13,869 nt of DNA, taken from contig DAHUXF010000031.1 in assembly GCA_027307295.1 (NCBI GenBank), positions 1 to 13,869 on the forward strand, given 5' to 3'. Positions 1 through 7,481 of this stretch are shown here, piece by piece. Each line of letters begins with the position of its first letter. Within the stretch, counting starts at the first letter, position 1. Both the position numbers and the translations under genes were made by a program. Source of the DNA: Acidobacteriaceae bacterium (GTDB lineage Bacteria > Acidobacteriota > Terriglobia > Terriglobales > Acidobacteriaceae). A model generated the notes under the pieces. The model made no database searches. It was given only the letters and a program-made list of their open reading frames with translations, and had not been told where the DNA came from.

Positions 1-444
1 CTCGCGCGGGGAAACCGCAGCCACCACGCGAACGCCGCTGCTGGAGCGGGCAATGTCATAGGAAAGAACGGCGTGGTCCACGTCAAAGGGCAGAGATTTC
101 TTCAACCGGAACCGAATGACCGGCGCAATCTCATCCTCCTTGGCGGGCAGCGCTTCAAAGTCCAGCAGCATCATGCGGATGACCATGTCCGGCAGCACGA
201 CGACTACATCGCGTGATTTGCCGGCAACAGCGCCGAGCGCGCCGCTTACAGCTGTGCGCAGGCTATCGCCATCCAGTACGTTGGGACCGCTGAGGCCCGG
301 GGCAATGGCCCCATCGTTGAAGCGCCGCAGGGTAAAAACATCGACCTTGGCCGCTTTATCAGCGGCGCGCGCGGCGATTACGCGGGAAGGCGTGATCTCG
401 CATGCCAGCCGCGGGCGCTGTATTTTCTGGTTCAATCCTGCCAT
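1..444 (-). CDS. pilM: Type IV pilus assembly protein PilM (N-terminal part, cut by window edge)
   Basis: PilM is a cytoplasmic actin-like ATPase that forms a ring under the type IV pilus inner-membrane platform and binds the PilN tail. The reading frame opens at ATG 444 and stays open for 148 codons to base 1, so the C-terminal part lies outside. Residues 80-132 fit the family: VVVVLPD, then MLLDFEALP, then a stretch with RFRLKKSLPFDVD, like the usual 'LPxxxxxxxxxELP...LPF' PilM segment. The N-terminus (RLACEITPSRVIAAR, residues 12-26) sits where PilM normally has its GIDIGxxxxK phosphate loop, but the usual Asp-x-Gly is absent. The ATG lies 2 nt after the pilB stop codon, so the two are probably co-translated; only a weak GAGA lies upstream. 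It follows pilC and pilB, which supports the call. A divergent PilM-like protein is the main alternative. Confidence 0.78.
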   Translation of the reverse strand, partial: MAGLNQKIQRPRLACEITPSRVIAARAADKAAKVDVFTLRRFNDGAIAPGLSGPNVLDGDSLRTAVSGALGAVAGKSRDVVVVLPDMVIRMMLLDFEALPAKEDEIAPVIRFRLKKSLPFDVDHAVLSYDIARSSSGVRVVAAVSPRE

Positions 445-446
445 TC

Positions 447-2105
447 TTATCTCGTTGTCTCGATGAAGGTGACCTTATTGATTTCTTTCATGGTAGTTAA
501 ACCGGCCCGGACGCGGGACAACGCCGAATCACGCAGAAATTTCATGCCTTCTTCATGCGCGGCCTTGCGAATCTCTGACGATGGTCGTTTTTCCAGGATC
601 AGTTCGCGGATACGGTCGGAAAGGTCCAGCAACTCATGGATCGCCGTGCGGCCATGGTATCCCGTGCCGCCGCATTCAATGCAGCCGGGGCCTTCATAGA
701 ATGTCACATTGCGCCACGTCTGCGGGTCCAGCCCAAAATTATCCAGTTCCTGGTCAGAATATCGCACCGGCGCTTTACAGTGAGTGCAGATCATGCGCAC
801 CAGGCGCTGCGCCAGCACGCAGTTCAAAGCAGAAACAAAGTTATACGGCTCCACTCCCATATTCAGGAACCTGCCCAGAACGTCAACCACGTTGTTGGCG
901 TGGACCGTGGTGAAGACCAGGTGTCCGGTGAGTGCGGACTGAATGGCGATTTGCGCGGTTTCCGTGTCGCGGATTTCGCCCACCATGATCTTGTCCGGGT
1001 CATGGCGCAGAATGGAGCGCAGCCCGCGGGCAAAGGTCAGGCCTTTTTTCTCATTGACGGGAATCTGCGTGATTCCGTGGATCTGGTATTCCACCGGGTC
1101 TTCAATGGTGATGATCTTGTCTTCGTCGGTCTTGATTTCATTCAGGGCAGCGTACAGTGTGGTAGTCTTGCCGCTGCCGGTAGGGCCGGTGACCAGCACC
1201 ATGCCGTAAGGCTCCAGGATGTAGCGGCGGAACTTGCGCAGGTCTTCTTCATCGAACCCCACCACGTCCAACACCAGGTTGCGGAACTTCTCGCTCATGG
1301 ACTCTTTATCCAGCACGCGCAGCACGGCATTTTCACCGTGGATGGTGGGCATGATGGACACGCGAAAGTCGATGAGACGCCCTCTGTATTTTACGCGGAA
1401 GCGTCCGTCCTGTGGCACGCGCCGCTCCGCAATATCAAGCTCGCTCATGAACTTGATGCGCGTGATGATGGTGGAGTGGTGCTCCTTGGCCATGGGTTGC
1501 ATGGCCGGCGTCAGCACACCGTCAATCCGGTACTTTACAACCACGGAGTCGCTTTCCGTCTCGATATGGATGTCACTGGCCCGTTTCTGCAAAGCCGTGA
1601 AAATGGTGGTATCCACCAGGCGGATAATGGGACTCACATCGGCTTCGGTGGTGCCGGTGATGCGGTCAATGGAGATGTTCTCATCGCCGGAGCCTTCATC
1701 ATCCCGCACCAGGTCAAGCGCAAAGCCTTCGCTGGCCTCTTCCAGAACGCGCTGCGATTGCTCGGTTTTCTTAAGGATGTCGCTGATCTGGGCCAGCGTT
1801 GCTACCTTGGTTTTGATACGGCGGTTCAACAGCAGGCCGATTTCATCAATCATCATCAGCTTGCTGGGGTCGGCAATTGCGATCAGCAGGACCGTGTCGT
1901 TCTGTTCCAGGGGAACAAAGTTGTAGCGGAACATCAGGTCCACGGGGACCGTTTTGAACAGCTCTGCATCCAGATGATAGTCGCGCAGATCAATGAACTC
2001 GCAACGGTAGCGGGCCGCCATGTCGCGGGCGCGCTGTTCGCTGCCTTCTCCCTGCCCGTTGCTGGGGAAATTGTTTTCCATCATGGTCACATTTTTCTGG
2101 TTCAT
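447..2105 (-). CDS. pilB: Type IV pilus extension ATPase PilB (GspE/PilB family)
   Basis: This hexameric cytoplasmic ATPase powers pilin polymerisation at the inner-membrane platform. The 552-residue length is normal for the family. An N-terminal GspE_N-type domain (about 25-115) precedes the ATPase core. The core shows Walker A GPTGSGKT (307-314), an Asp box with TIEDPVEYQ (333-341), Walker B with DKIMVGEIRD (371-380) and a His box TGHLVFTTVHANN (393-405). Two Cys pairs (C440/C443 and C475/C478) form the zinc-binding insert seen in PilB and GspE and absent from the retraction ATPase PilT, so this is an extension-type enzyme. It starts 12 nt after the pilC stop codon, with AGGGG about 11 nt before the ATG. 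ATG codons at residues 8 and 9 are alternative starts. A type II secretion GspE is possible from sequence alone, but the pilC and pilM neighbours and two nearby pilin genes favour PilB. Confidence 0.93.
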   Translation of the reverse strand: MNQKNVTMMENNFPSNGQGEGSEQRARDMAARYRCEFIDLRDYHLDAELFKTVPVDLMFRYNFVPLEQNDTVLLIAIADPSKLMMIDEIGLLLNRRIKTKVATLAQISDILKKTEQSQRVLEEASEGFALDLVRDDEGSGDENISIDRITGTTEADVSPIIRLVDTTIFTALQKRASDIHIETESDSVVVKYRIDGVLTPAMQPMAKEHHSTIITRIKFMSELDIAERRVPQDGRFRVKYRGRLIDFRVSIMPTIHGENAVLRVLDKESMSEKFRNLVLDVVGFDEEDLRKFRRYILEPYGMVLVTGPTGSGKTTTLYAALNEIKTDEDKIITIEDPVEYQIHGITQIPVNEKKGLTFARGLRSILRHDPDKIMVGEIRDTETAQIAIQSALTGHLVFTTVHANNVVDVLGRFLNMGVEPYNFVSALNCVLAQRLVRMICTHCKAPVRYSDQELDNFGLDPQTWRNVTFYEGPGCIECGGTGYHGRTAIHELLDLSDRIRELILEKRPSSEIRKAAHEEGMKFLRDSALSRVRAGLTTMKEINKVTFIETTR

Positions 2106-2117
2106 AACAACTAACCC

Positions 2118-3323
2118 CTATACTCGCGCTCCGAGGGAGAAGATCGGCATATACAGTGACAGCAGCACAAAAGCTACAGTAACGCCCATGAAGATCAAAA
2201 TGGCTGGTTCAATCATCTGCATGGCGGTGGCCAGGGAATTTTGCACGTCTTCTTCGTAGAACTCGGCCACGGAGTTCAGCATGGATGGAAGTGCGCCCGT
2301 AGATTCTCCCACCTCCACCATTTCAATTGCCAGGTCAGGAAAGAACCCTGTTTCTTCCAGGCTAAAGGAAAGCGCACGCCCTTCACGGACGCGCCGGGCC
2401 GCTGTTTCCACGTTGCTGGAAATCTTGTAGCTGTTGATGGACTGGCTGGCTGTTTCCAGGGAAGGCACCAGCGGAAGTCCTCCGGTGAGCAAAGTGGAAA
2501 GCGTTCTGGAGAACATGGCAATCTGGTATTTCATCCAGATTTCGCCGAAGAGAGGCAGTTTGTAGCGCAGCGCGTCCAGCGCTTTGGAGCCTTTCTCGGA
2601 GCGCACCCAGGTCATGGTTCCGAGTACCAGCAGAGCCAAGCCGCCCAGAATCAGGTAATAGTAGTTCTGAATGCCCCGGCCCACGCTGAGCATGAACAAA
2701 GTGACAGCCGGCAATTCAGCATGGAGCGAGCCGTAGAGGTCCGCAAACTGCGGCACCACATACGTCATCAAAAAGGTAAGCATCACGGTCAACGCGGTAA
2801 TCAGAAGTCCCGGATACCACAGGGATGAAATCAGCTTCTTGCGAAACGATACCGAGATGCGTTGAAACGCAATGTAGCGTCCCAGCACTTCTTCCAGGTT
2901 GCCGCTGCGCTCGCCTGCCAGCAGGGTGGTGGTATAAATTTTTGTTACCGTACCCTGCGCTTCAAATGCTTCTGAGAGCAGTTCTCCGCTTTTGACCCGT
3001 TCCTGAATATTTTCAAGCATGGCTTTAAAGCCGGGGTTCTTTTGCCGCTTGCTCAGGATGCTTAATGATTTCAGAATGGGCAGACCGGCTTTAATCAGGG
3101 TCAAAAATTGCTGATTAAAGATGACAAACTGTTCGGGTTTAAGCACCTTCTTGCGGAGGCCCCGCCGCCCGAAAGGAAGCAGCCCGGAACGGCTTTTAAC
3201 CGTATATACCAGAAAGCCCTGCTGGGCGAAGCGCTCCCGGATCTCCTGCGCCGAGACGCCGTTTTCCACCTGCTGGAGCACGTGACCGCGCTCATCCGCC
3301 ATTTTGATCAGGAATTCAGCCAT
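2118..3323 (-). CDS. pilC: Type IV pilus inner-membrane platform protein PilC (GspF family)
   Basis: This polytopic inner-membrane protein is the platform through which PilB drives pilin insertion into the growing fibre. The 401-residue length is typical of PilC. Two T2SSF domains are visible: the first (about 65-190) carries FVIFNQQFLTLIKAGLPI and GERSGNLEEVLGRY, the second (about 266-392) carries MFSRTLSTLLTGGLPL and EVGESTGALPSML. The repeated 'GE.(S/T)G.L' motif in each half is a family hallmark. Predicted membrane segments are at about 170-190, 219-239 and 370-392. The short N-terminal region (1-60) has the basic, beta-rich look of PilC rather than a truncated GspF. It is followed after 12 nt by pilB. 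There is no clear Shine-Dalgarno sequence before the ATG, and a 158-nt gap separates it from lolA, so it may have its own promoter. Confidence 0.92.
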   Translation of the reverse strand: MAEFLIKMADERGHVLQQVENGVSAQEIRERFAQQGFLVYTVKSRSGLLPFGRRGLRKKVLKPEQFVIFNQQFLTLIKAGLPILKSLSILSKRQKNPGFKAMLENIQERVKSGELLSEAFEAQGTVTKIYTTTLLAGERSGNLEEVLGRYIAFQRISVSFRKKLISSLWYPGLLITALTVMLTFLMTYVVPQFADLYGSLHAELPAVTLFMLSVGRGIQNYYYLILGGLALLVLGTMTWVRSEKGSKALDALRYKLPLFGEIWMKYQIAMFSRTLSTLLTGGLPLVPSLETASQSINSYKISSNVETAARRVREGRALSFSLEETGFFPDLAIEMVEVGESTGALPSMLNSVAEFYEEDVQNSLATAMQMIEPAILIFMGVTVAFVLLSLYMPIFSLGARV

Positions 3324-3371
3324 AACAAGAATGTCTAAGGGGAAGCCATCCCTTCTATAAGTCTAGCATTT

Positions 3372-3390
3372 CAGGGCTGATACGGCCCTG
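3372..3390. repeat. Small inverted repeat in the lolA-pilC gap
   Basis: CAGGGC (3372-3377) pairs with GCCCTG (3385-3390) around a 7-nt loop, giving a 6-bp GC-rich stem. It lies about 92 nt after the lolA stop codon and about 50 nt before the pilC start. No T-run follows on the minus strand, so it is not a classical intrinsic terminator. A mRNA processing or stability hairpin, or chance, are the other readings. Confidence 0.35.
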
Positions 3391-3481
3391 CCTTGGAAGA
3401 ATGAAGGAAGCGGCCTATTATTGCGCGCTTTTACAGGTTAATTTTACGAATTCTTTCGCCACCTCATAACTCAGAGGGTCA

Positions 3482-4147
3482 TCACTGCGCTACCTGGTTG
3501 TCTTCAAATGTCAGCACACCGGGGGGTGGAACGAAGCGAAAAAGGCCATCCTGAACAGGCACGTTTTCTTCAATCTGGGCAAAGCGGAAATCTGTGGTGG
3601 CTCCGTCCACGCCCTGAATCAGAATGCGAAGGATCTGGTGCGAAGACGAAATTTCCAGCACAACGGAAGAGACTCGGTCTTTCAGCATCTTTGGTATTCC
3701 GCGCAAAACCACATCTCCCGGCTGAATCGGAGTTATGTCCGGCGCCAGAGACAGGCCTTCAAACTCCTTCTCCAGCTTGGTTTTGCCCAACAGATAACGC
3801 AGAGGGGAGCGCAGATCGTCCAGGTTCTTTACCGCTGTTTTTCTGGCCTGCGGTTCTCCCGTTACATAAAAATAGGCTGTTTGGGAGTCGATCAAAAAAA
3901 GCTTTTCCCGTGGCACGTGATATTCCCAGCGCATACGGCCCGGCTTCTTGAGCCACAATGTGCCGCTCTCTGTTTTGGAGACACCGGGCCCCTGGTATAT
4001 CTCCGTGAATGCCGATTTAAAGCTTTTCAAGTGGTTGTAATGGTCGTCCACGCCGCGCGCAGTGTCTACCGCAGTCTGAGACTGCGCGAACGCGCAGGAG
4101 CCAAAGAGGACAAGAACCATCCATTGAGTTTGCAAGAGTACTTTCAT
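3482..4147 (-). CDS. lolA: LolA-like periplasmic lipoprotein carrier
   Basis: LolA takes lipoproteins from the LolCDE ABC exporter at the inner membrane and shuttles them across the periplasm. The 221-residue protein has a signal peptide (about 1-21) ending AFA|Q. Residues 33-80 carry the family pattern: a short amphipathic helix (HYNHLKSFKSAFTEIYQG), then SGTLWLKKPGRMRWEY, close to the LolA 'G.lw.krP...RWe' core. The DSQTAYFYV strand (87-95) and the C-terminal FRFVPPPGV (204-211) also fit. Length is normal. It lies 54 nt after the TPR gene and 158 nt before pilC, so it could belong to the ABC/TPR module or read into the pilus genes. No LolB or LolCDE is in view; the upstream ABC permease is an ABC-2 type, not LolC/E-like. 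LolA relatives can carry other amphipathic cargo, so the cargo here is open. Confidence 0.82.
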   Translation of the reverse strand: MKVLLQTQWMVLVLFGSCAFAQSQTAVDTARGVDDHYNHLKSFKSAFTEIYQGPGVSKTESGTLWLKKPGRMRWEYHVPREKLFLIDSQTAYFYVTGEPQARKTAVKNLDDLRSPLRYLLGKTKLEKEFEGLSLAPDITPIQPGDVVLRGIPKMLKDRVSSVVLEISSSHQILRILIQGVDGATTDFRFAQIEENVPVQDGLFRFVPPPGVLTFEDNQVAQ

Positions 4148-4150
4148 GGT

Positions 4151-4171
4151 ATCTAAGAGATTAGATTCTAA
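4151..4171. repeat. Overlapping short palindromes just before lolA
   Basis: ATCTAA-GAGA-TTAGAT (4151-4166) overlaps TTAGA-T-TCTAA (4161-4171). Both sit 4 to 24 nt before the lolA ATG, where the ribosome binding site would be, and no clear Shine-Dalgarno sequence is otherwise seen there. The structure could mask initiation or be a protein site. With AT-rich 5- to 6-bp arms, chance is quite possible. Confidence 0.25.
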
Positions 4172-4201
4172 ATAGCGAGATGCAGGTCAGTCTTGCTGTG
4201 C

Positions 4202-5086
4202 TTACTGGCTGTTAATCAGAAAACGGAACTTGGCCGGGTCTTGTACATGGACAGAGCCATCAGGAGATAATTTATAGGCATCGCCGTTGGGATCCAGTGG
4301 AATCGTTTGTAAGATGCCGGCCCGCATCATGTCCGACCAGGAGGAAGGGAATGCCCCGAATTCCTGCCGGTAAAGCCGCGTACGCTGCTCCAGCCCCGCG
4401 ATGTCCGCCTCAGCATGCAGGGAAGTCAAATGCAGCAAAGCTGTGCCGCGCACGTCTTTGTCCGTAACGGTTTCATAAATAGTCTTCCACAGGTAAGCCG
4501 CAGTTTCAGGATCGTCGGCTTTCTCTGACATGCGTGCCGCCATTACCTTCATCCAGGAAAGCGCACCCGGCACTTCAGAGCCTTTTAGAAAAGCGTCATG
4601 CGCGGCTTTGTAATCGTGCCGGTCCATGTAGTGGATGAATCCCAGCGAGAAATATAGCCGCCAATATTCAGGATTGGCACGGATTCCTTTTTCCACCAGG
4701 GCAGCAGCTTTGTCCGGTTGCCCTGCGCCCTCCGGCCCCTTCTGGCTCAGAAAGATTGAGCCGGTTTCGTAAGCCACAATCAAATTAGGGTCCAGGTCCG
4801 TTGTGATGTCCAGCAAGGGATACAGCAGATCATACCGGTAGGAGTGCTGCATGTGCCGGGAACCGAAATATTGCACCGCGCGGGTCCAGTAAATATCCGC
4901 CAGCAGGCTCGAATAGCCCAGGCTAAACCGCTTGACCGTCTTTCCGGAGGACAGGTACAGAACGTCTTCTAACGTGGACTCCGTTCCACGAAGCCGGTCC
5001 ACCTGTCGCCGGCTGGCCACGGAGCCCGCGAACAGGACCACCAGCAAAACCAGCGCGACTGCCGTTACTCTGCGTTGCGACTTCAT
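4202..5086 (-). CDS. Membrane-anchored TPR protein with pseudopilin-like C-terminus
   Basis: I recognise the type but not a named function. The 294-residue protein has one N-terminal hydrophobic segment (about 8-25) after a basic MKSQRR, so it is probably anchored in the inner membrane and faces the periplasm. A conserved-looking block (about 46-75: SSGKTVKRFSLGYSSLLADI, then YWTRAVQYFG) precedes helical TPR-like repeats at about 95-200. The C-terminal part (232-280) ends with RQEFGAFPSSWSDMMRAGIL and then PLDPNGDAYKLSPDG. This resembles the 'G.yP..l..L......DPwG..Y' ending of GspG-type pseudopilins and is likely a small beta domain. Its ATG overlaps the stop of the ABC permease by 4 nt, so it is translationally coupled to the transporter and probably works with it. 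A scaffold for envelope or pilus assembly is an inference only. Confidence 0.7.
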   Translation of the reverse strand: MKSQRRVTAVALVLLVVLFAGSVASRRQVDRLRGTESTLEDVLYLSSGKTVKRFSLGYSSLLADIYWTRAVQYFGSRHMQHSYRYDLLYPLLDITTDLDPNLIVAYETGSIFLSQKGPEGAGQPDKAAALVEKGIRANPEYWRLYFSLGFIHYMDRHDYKAAHDAFLKGSEVPGALSWMKVMAARMSEKADDPETAAYLWKTIYETVTDKDVRGTALLHLTSLHAEADIAGLEQRTRLYRQEFGAFPSSWSDMMRAGILQTIPLDPNGDAYKLSPDGSVHVQDPAKFRFLINSQ

Positions 5087-5859
5087 TTCAGGTTTCGCCG
5101 CTCAAAAATGAGCACCGCTGCGGCGGTGGCCGCGGCGGAATAGAACACCGCATAGATAGTATTCATCAGCACCAGGCTGCCGCTCACACCATGTTCATGC
5201 GCTATCTGCGAAATCACATTCAGCGATGCCAGGTTAGGGACCAGATAGGCCGCTGCCGAAGCCAGCCATTTTGTAGCCCCATGGGCGAGAGCGGCAAAGT
5301 TCTTCAGGTCTTCAGCAAACGTACCGATCACAAACAAGGCAAAAGCAAAGATGGCTGAAAAAATGGGTGTGGAAAAGGACGAGAACAGCAGTGTTAGCGC
5401 CACCATGACCATAAACTGCAGGACAATGAAGTAGATCGCCACCAGAAGAAGGGCGTCCGCCCGCGTTAGTTGATGCGCGGTGATGATCAGGGCTATATAA
5501 AATCCCACGGTCATCAGCCCGGTATTCACGATCAGGGTTAGCAGCAGGCCAAAATATTTACCGACAATAAATTCCCAGCGCCGCACCGGCCGCGCAAGAA
5601 TCGTGTACAGCGTCTTCTTCTCAATTTCCTTTGAGACCAACCCAATGCCGACAAAGATGGCGATGATGACGCCGAACAATGACATGGAGCTCAATCCCAC
5701 GTTGACCAGAATCAGCCGTTCCAGCCCTATTGAGATCTGACCGAACAACGGCGCACACGCCACCAGCAGCAGGACGAACAGAACCAGGTTGTAAAGCACG
5801 CGGTCACGCACGGCTTCGCGAAAAGTATTGAGCGTGATGGCAGAGAGACGGGAAGTCAT
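5083..5859 (-). CDS. ABC-2 type transporter permease (NosY/GldF-like)
   Basis: This is the membrane half of an ABC transporter whose ATPase is encoded directly upstream. The 258 residues give about six membrane segments (roughly 21-40, 57-77, 105-127, 137-160, 167-187 and 232-252). The cytoplasmic stretch between the second and third (78-104: KEIEKKTLYTILARPVRRWE, then GKYFG) is the coupling region typical of ABC-2 permeases related to NosY and GldF. The ATG overlaps the end of the ATPase gene by 4 nt, and its own end overlaps the TPR gene by 4 nt, so all three are translated as a unit. Substrate cannot be read from the sequence. There is no large periplasmic domain, which argues against a LolC/E or MacB-type role despite lolA being nearby. 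Confidence 0.85.
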   Translation of the reverse strand: MTSRLSAITLNTFREAVRDRVLYNLVLFVLLLVACAPLFGQISIGLERLILVNVGLSSMSLFGVIIAIFVGIGLVSKEIEKKTLYTILARPVRRWEFIVGKYFGLLLTLIVNTGLMTVGFYIALIITAHQLTRADALLLVAIYFIVLQFMVMVALTLLFSSFSTPIFSAIFAFALFVIGTFAEDLKNFAALAHGATKWLASAAAYLVPNLASLNVISQIAHEHGVSGSLVLMNTIYAVFYSAAATAAAVLIFERRNLK

Positions 5860-6800
5860 GGATGCACCGCCTCGCTTTCAGTCTTCTCTGATGTTTTGGA
5901 CAGGAAATAATCTTCCAGCGTACCTTGCAAAGGAGTCACAGCAATCAGCCGCACGCGCTGTTGGCGCAGTTTTTCCAGCAGAAGATCAAGATCGCTGCTC
6001 CGTACGATTGCCCGTACCGTTCCTCCCGTGACGTGGGACTCTGAGAGAAGATCCGCTACTTTAGCGACGCCATGCGCGCCTTCAAAGATCACTTCGCTCT
6101 TACCGGCGACGTTGGAACGGAGATCGTTCACTACCCCCCCGCCCCGCAACTCGCCCTTGTGGATGACTCCCACACGGTCGCAAAGCGCCTCAGCGTCAGA
6201 CAAGATGTGGGTTGAGAAAAAGATCGTCTTGCCCTCATCTTTCAGGCTTTGCATCAATTCCCGGACTTCATGCCGTCCCAGGGGATCACGTCCGGACATG
6301 GGTTCATCCAGAACAACCACCTCAGGATCATGAATGATGGCCTGCGCTATTCCCACGCGTTGCAGCATGCCTTTAGAGAACTTACGCAGCTGCTTATTCC
6401 CTGTATCACCCAGGCCCACGCGCTCCAGCACCGCATGGATGCGCTGGCTCCGCCGCTCTTGAGCAGGCATGCCGGAAAGCTGCGCGTAATAGCCCAGCAG
6501 TTCCGGAGCGCTCAGATAGTCGTAAAAATAGGGCTGTTCCGGCAAAAAGCCAATTTTCTTTTTTATAGCAGGATCGAGATAATGCTGGCCAAGAATACTG
6601 GCGGTGCCGGAGCTGGGGAAAATGATCCCCATCAACAGCTTAAGAGTTGTGGTCTTGCCTGCTCCATTCGGTCCAAGAAAGCCAAATGCTTCACCGGACG
6701 CTACGGTTAGATCAAGCGATTTGAGCGCAGGCTGAAGTTTTTTTTTCCAGAAGCCTACACGATAGTCCTTGGACAGACCCTGAATCTCTATTGCATGCAT
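5856..6800 (-). CDS. ABC transporter ATP-binding protein
   Basis: The ATPase of the ABC-2 transporter. In the 314 residues the nucleotide-binding motifs are all in place: Walker A GPNGAGKT (43-50), Q-loop Gln89, signature FSKGMLQR (141-148), Walker B VVVLDE (161-166), D-loop SGRDP (169-173) and H-loop His198. The signature reads SKGM and the D-loop SGRD where most homologues have SGGQ/SKGM and SGLD, so only the Arg is slightly unusual. Residues after about 220 form the extra C-terminal domain common in NosF/GldA/YhaQ-type ATPases. It overlaps the permease gene by 4 nt. A promoter candidate lies immediately upstream, which suggests that the ABC/TPR unit is transcribed apart from the pilin before it. 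A second ATG lies 4 nt inside in another frame; ATG 6800 is kept, though no Shine-Dalgarno is visible. Confidence 0.9.
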   Translation of the reverse strand: MHAIEIQGLSKDYRVGFWKKKLQPALKSLDLTVASGEAFGFLGPNGAGKTTTLKLLMGIIFPSSGTASILGQHYLDPAIKKKIGFLPEQPYFYDYLSAPELLGYYAQLSGMPAQERRSQRIHAVLERVGLGDTGNKQLRKFSKGMLQRVGIAQAIIHDPEVVVLDEPMSGRDPLGRHEVRELMQSLKDEGKTIFFSTHILSDAEALCDRVGVIHKGELRGGGVVNDLRSNVAGKSEVIFEGAHGVAKVADLLSESHVTGGTVRAIVRSSDLDLLLEKLRQQRVRLIAVTPLQGTLEDYFLSKTSEKTESEAVHP

Positions 6801-6824
6801 GTCATTGTAAGCACTATATGTCCC

Positions 6825-6853
6825 ATTCTAGGGTTACAACGTGTTCCATGCAA
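6825..6853 (-). promoter_or_regulatory. Candidate housekeeping promoter for the ABC/TPR unit
   Basis: On the minus strand TTGCAT (6853-6848) and TAGAAT (6830-6825) are separated by 17 nt. The -10 matches TATAAT at 5 of 6 bases; the -35 keeps only TTG. Transcription would start about 17 nt before the ABC ATPase ATG. It sits in the 66-nt gap after pilin 1, where no terminator is visible, so read-through from the pilin is also possible. Confidence 0.4.
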
Positions 6854-6866
6854 TCAGCGCTATCAC

Positions 6867-7388
6867 TTAACCGCCCAGCGGATTGTATTTCGTTGCGTCC
6901 AGACAGGTGGCATGGTCAGTCGGTGCGCTTAAGCTCGAGCTTGCAGATGCCTGATAACGAATCGTCCCATCATCTGCACTGCAATAATTCTTGGACCCGC
7001 TGTTTTGCCAGCTGATAGGCGTTGCTGTGGAGCTGTAGTCGCCAAAAGGCTCTGATGTTGACGTAGAGGTCAAATAAAACTGGTATCCGCTCTTCAAACA
7101 CGGCTGAGTTGCGCACCCGATCAGTACATCTGAGAGACAGGCATGCGTCTTATCACAGGGGGTCCCGGGCCCCAGCTTGACCAGGGAATCGGCATAACCA
7201 ACACCGCTGGTAAATTGCACTATGTAAACAGCCTGTGAGTTGTGAACGTTGCGCAATACTGAAACAGCAGCTGCCTCATTGGCGGATTGCTTCGAACGAA
7301 GCAGATTGGGAATTGCAATCGCGGCAATAATCAGGATGATTGCCACAACGATCAAAAGTTCTATTAGAGAAAACCCTTTATTTTTCAT
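6867..7388 (-). CDS. pilA: Type IV major-pilin-like protein, copy 1 (PilA family)
   Basis: A prepilin, processed by PilD and polymerised into the pilus by PilB/PilC. I place the start at ATG 7388 (173 residues), not at the upstream in-frame ATG at 7517. This gives a short leader MKNKG, cleavage before Phe, Glu at mature position 5 and the hydrophobic helix FSLIELLIVVAIILIIAAIA. GGAGA lies about 11 nt before this ATG. The C-terminal globular part shares with the next pilin GYA-L-LGP-T-CD, then ACL-D, KSGY, TSTST, GDY, PI-W and a final C-DATKY-P. It has six Cys (78, 84, 92, 97, 136, 162), two more than copy 2; the extra pair sits in GCATQPC (91-97), an insertion. Sigma-54-type elements lie upstream. 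Which copy is the main pilin cannot be told; a minor pilin is possible. Confidence 0.88.
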   Translation of the reverse strand: MKNKGFSLIELLIVVAIILIIAAIAIPNLLRSKQSANEAAAVSVLRNVHNSQAVYIVQFTSGVGYADSLVKLGPGTPCDKTHACLSDVLIGCATQPCLKSGYQFYLTSTSTSEPFGDYSSTATPISWQNSGSKNYCSADDGTIRYQASASSSLSAPTDHATCLDATKYNPLGG

Positions 7389-7465
7389 GCGATTACCAAT
7401 CTCCGTTTCCCGACAAATAAGGCCGTCGGGGATGATAAGTGGGTGGGGGACCTGCTTGAGAAGAA

Positions 7466-7481
7466 TGCACCTGAGTGGCCA
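7466..7481 (-). promoter_or_regulatory. Candidate sigma-54 promoter of pilin 1
   Basis: The minus strand reads TGGCCACTCAGGTGCA from 7481 to 7466. It has the invariant GG (-24) and GC (-12) exactly 10 nt apart, as RpoN requires, with TGGC and TGCA matching the consensus TGGCACG-N4-TTGCW. The middle positions are poorer than in the copy-2 promoter. Transcription would begin near 7455, leaving about 68 nt of leader before the pilin ATG. It lies inside the longer in-frame extension of the pilin, which supports the internal start. Confidence 0.5.

Noticed and set aside
636..2114. 492-codon open frame on the + strand opposite pilB
   Set aside because: It is a mirror frame of pilB. The protein is His/Ala/Gly-rich with no recognisable domain, while the minus strand encodes a textbook ATPase.
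3420..3483. Short frame between lolA and pilC that could read DPLSYEVAKEFVKLTC before a stop
   Set aside because: It has no ATG, only GTG or CTG starts, no ribosome site and about 20 codons. It looks protein-like but is too short to support.
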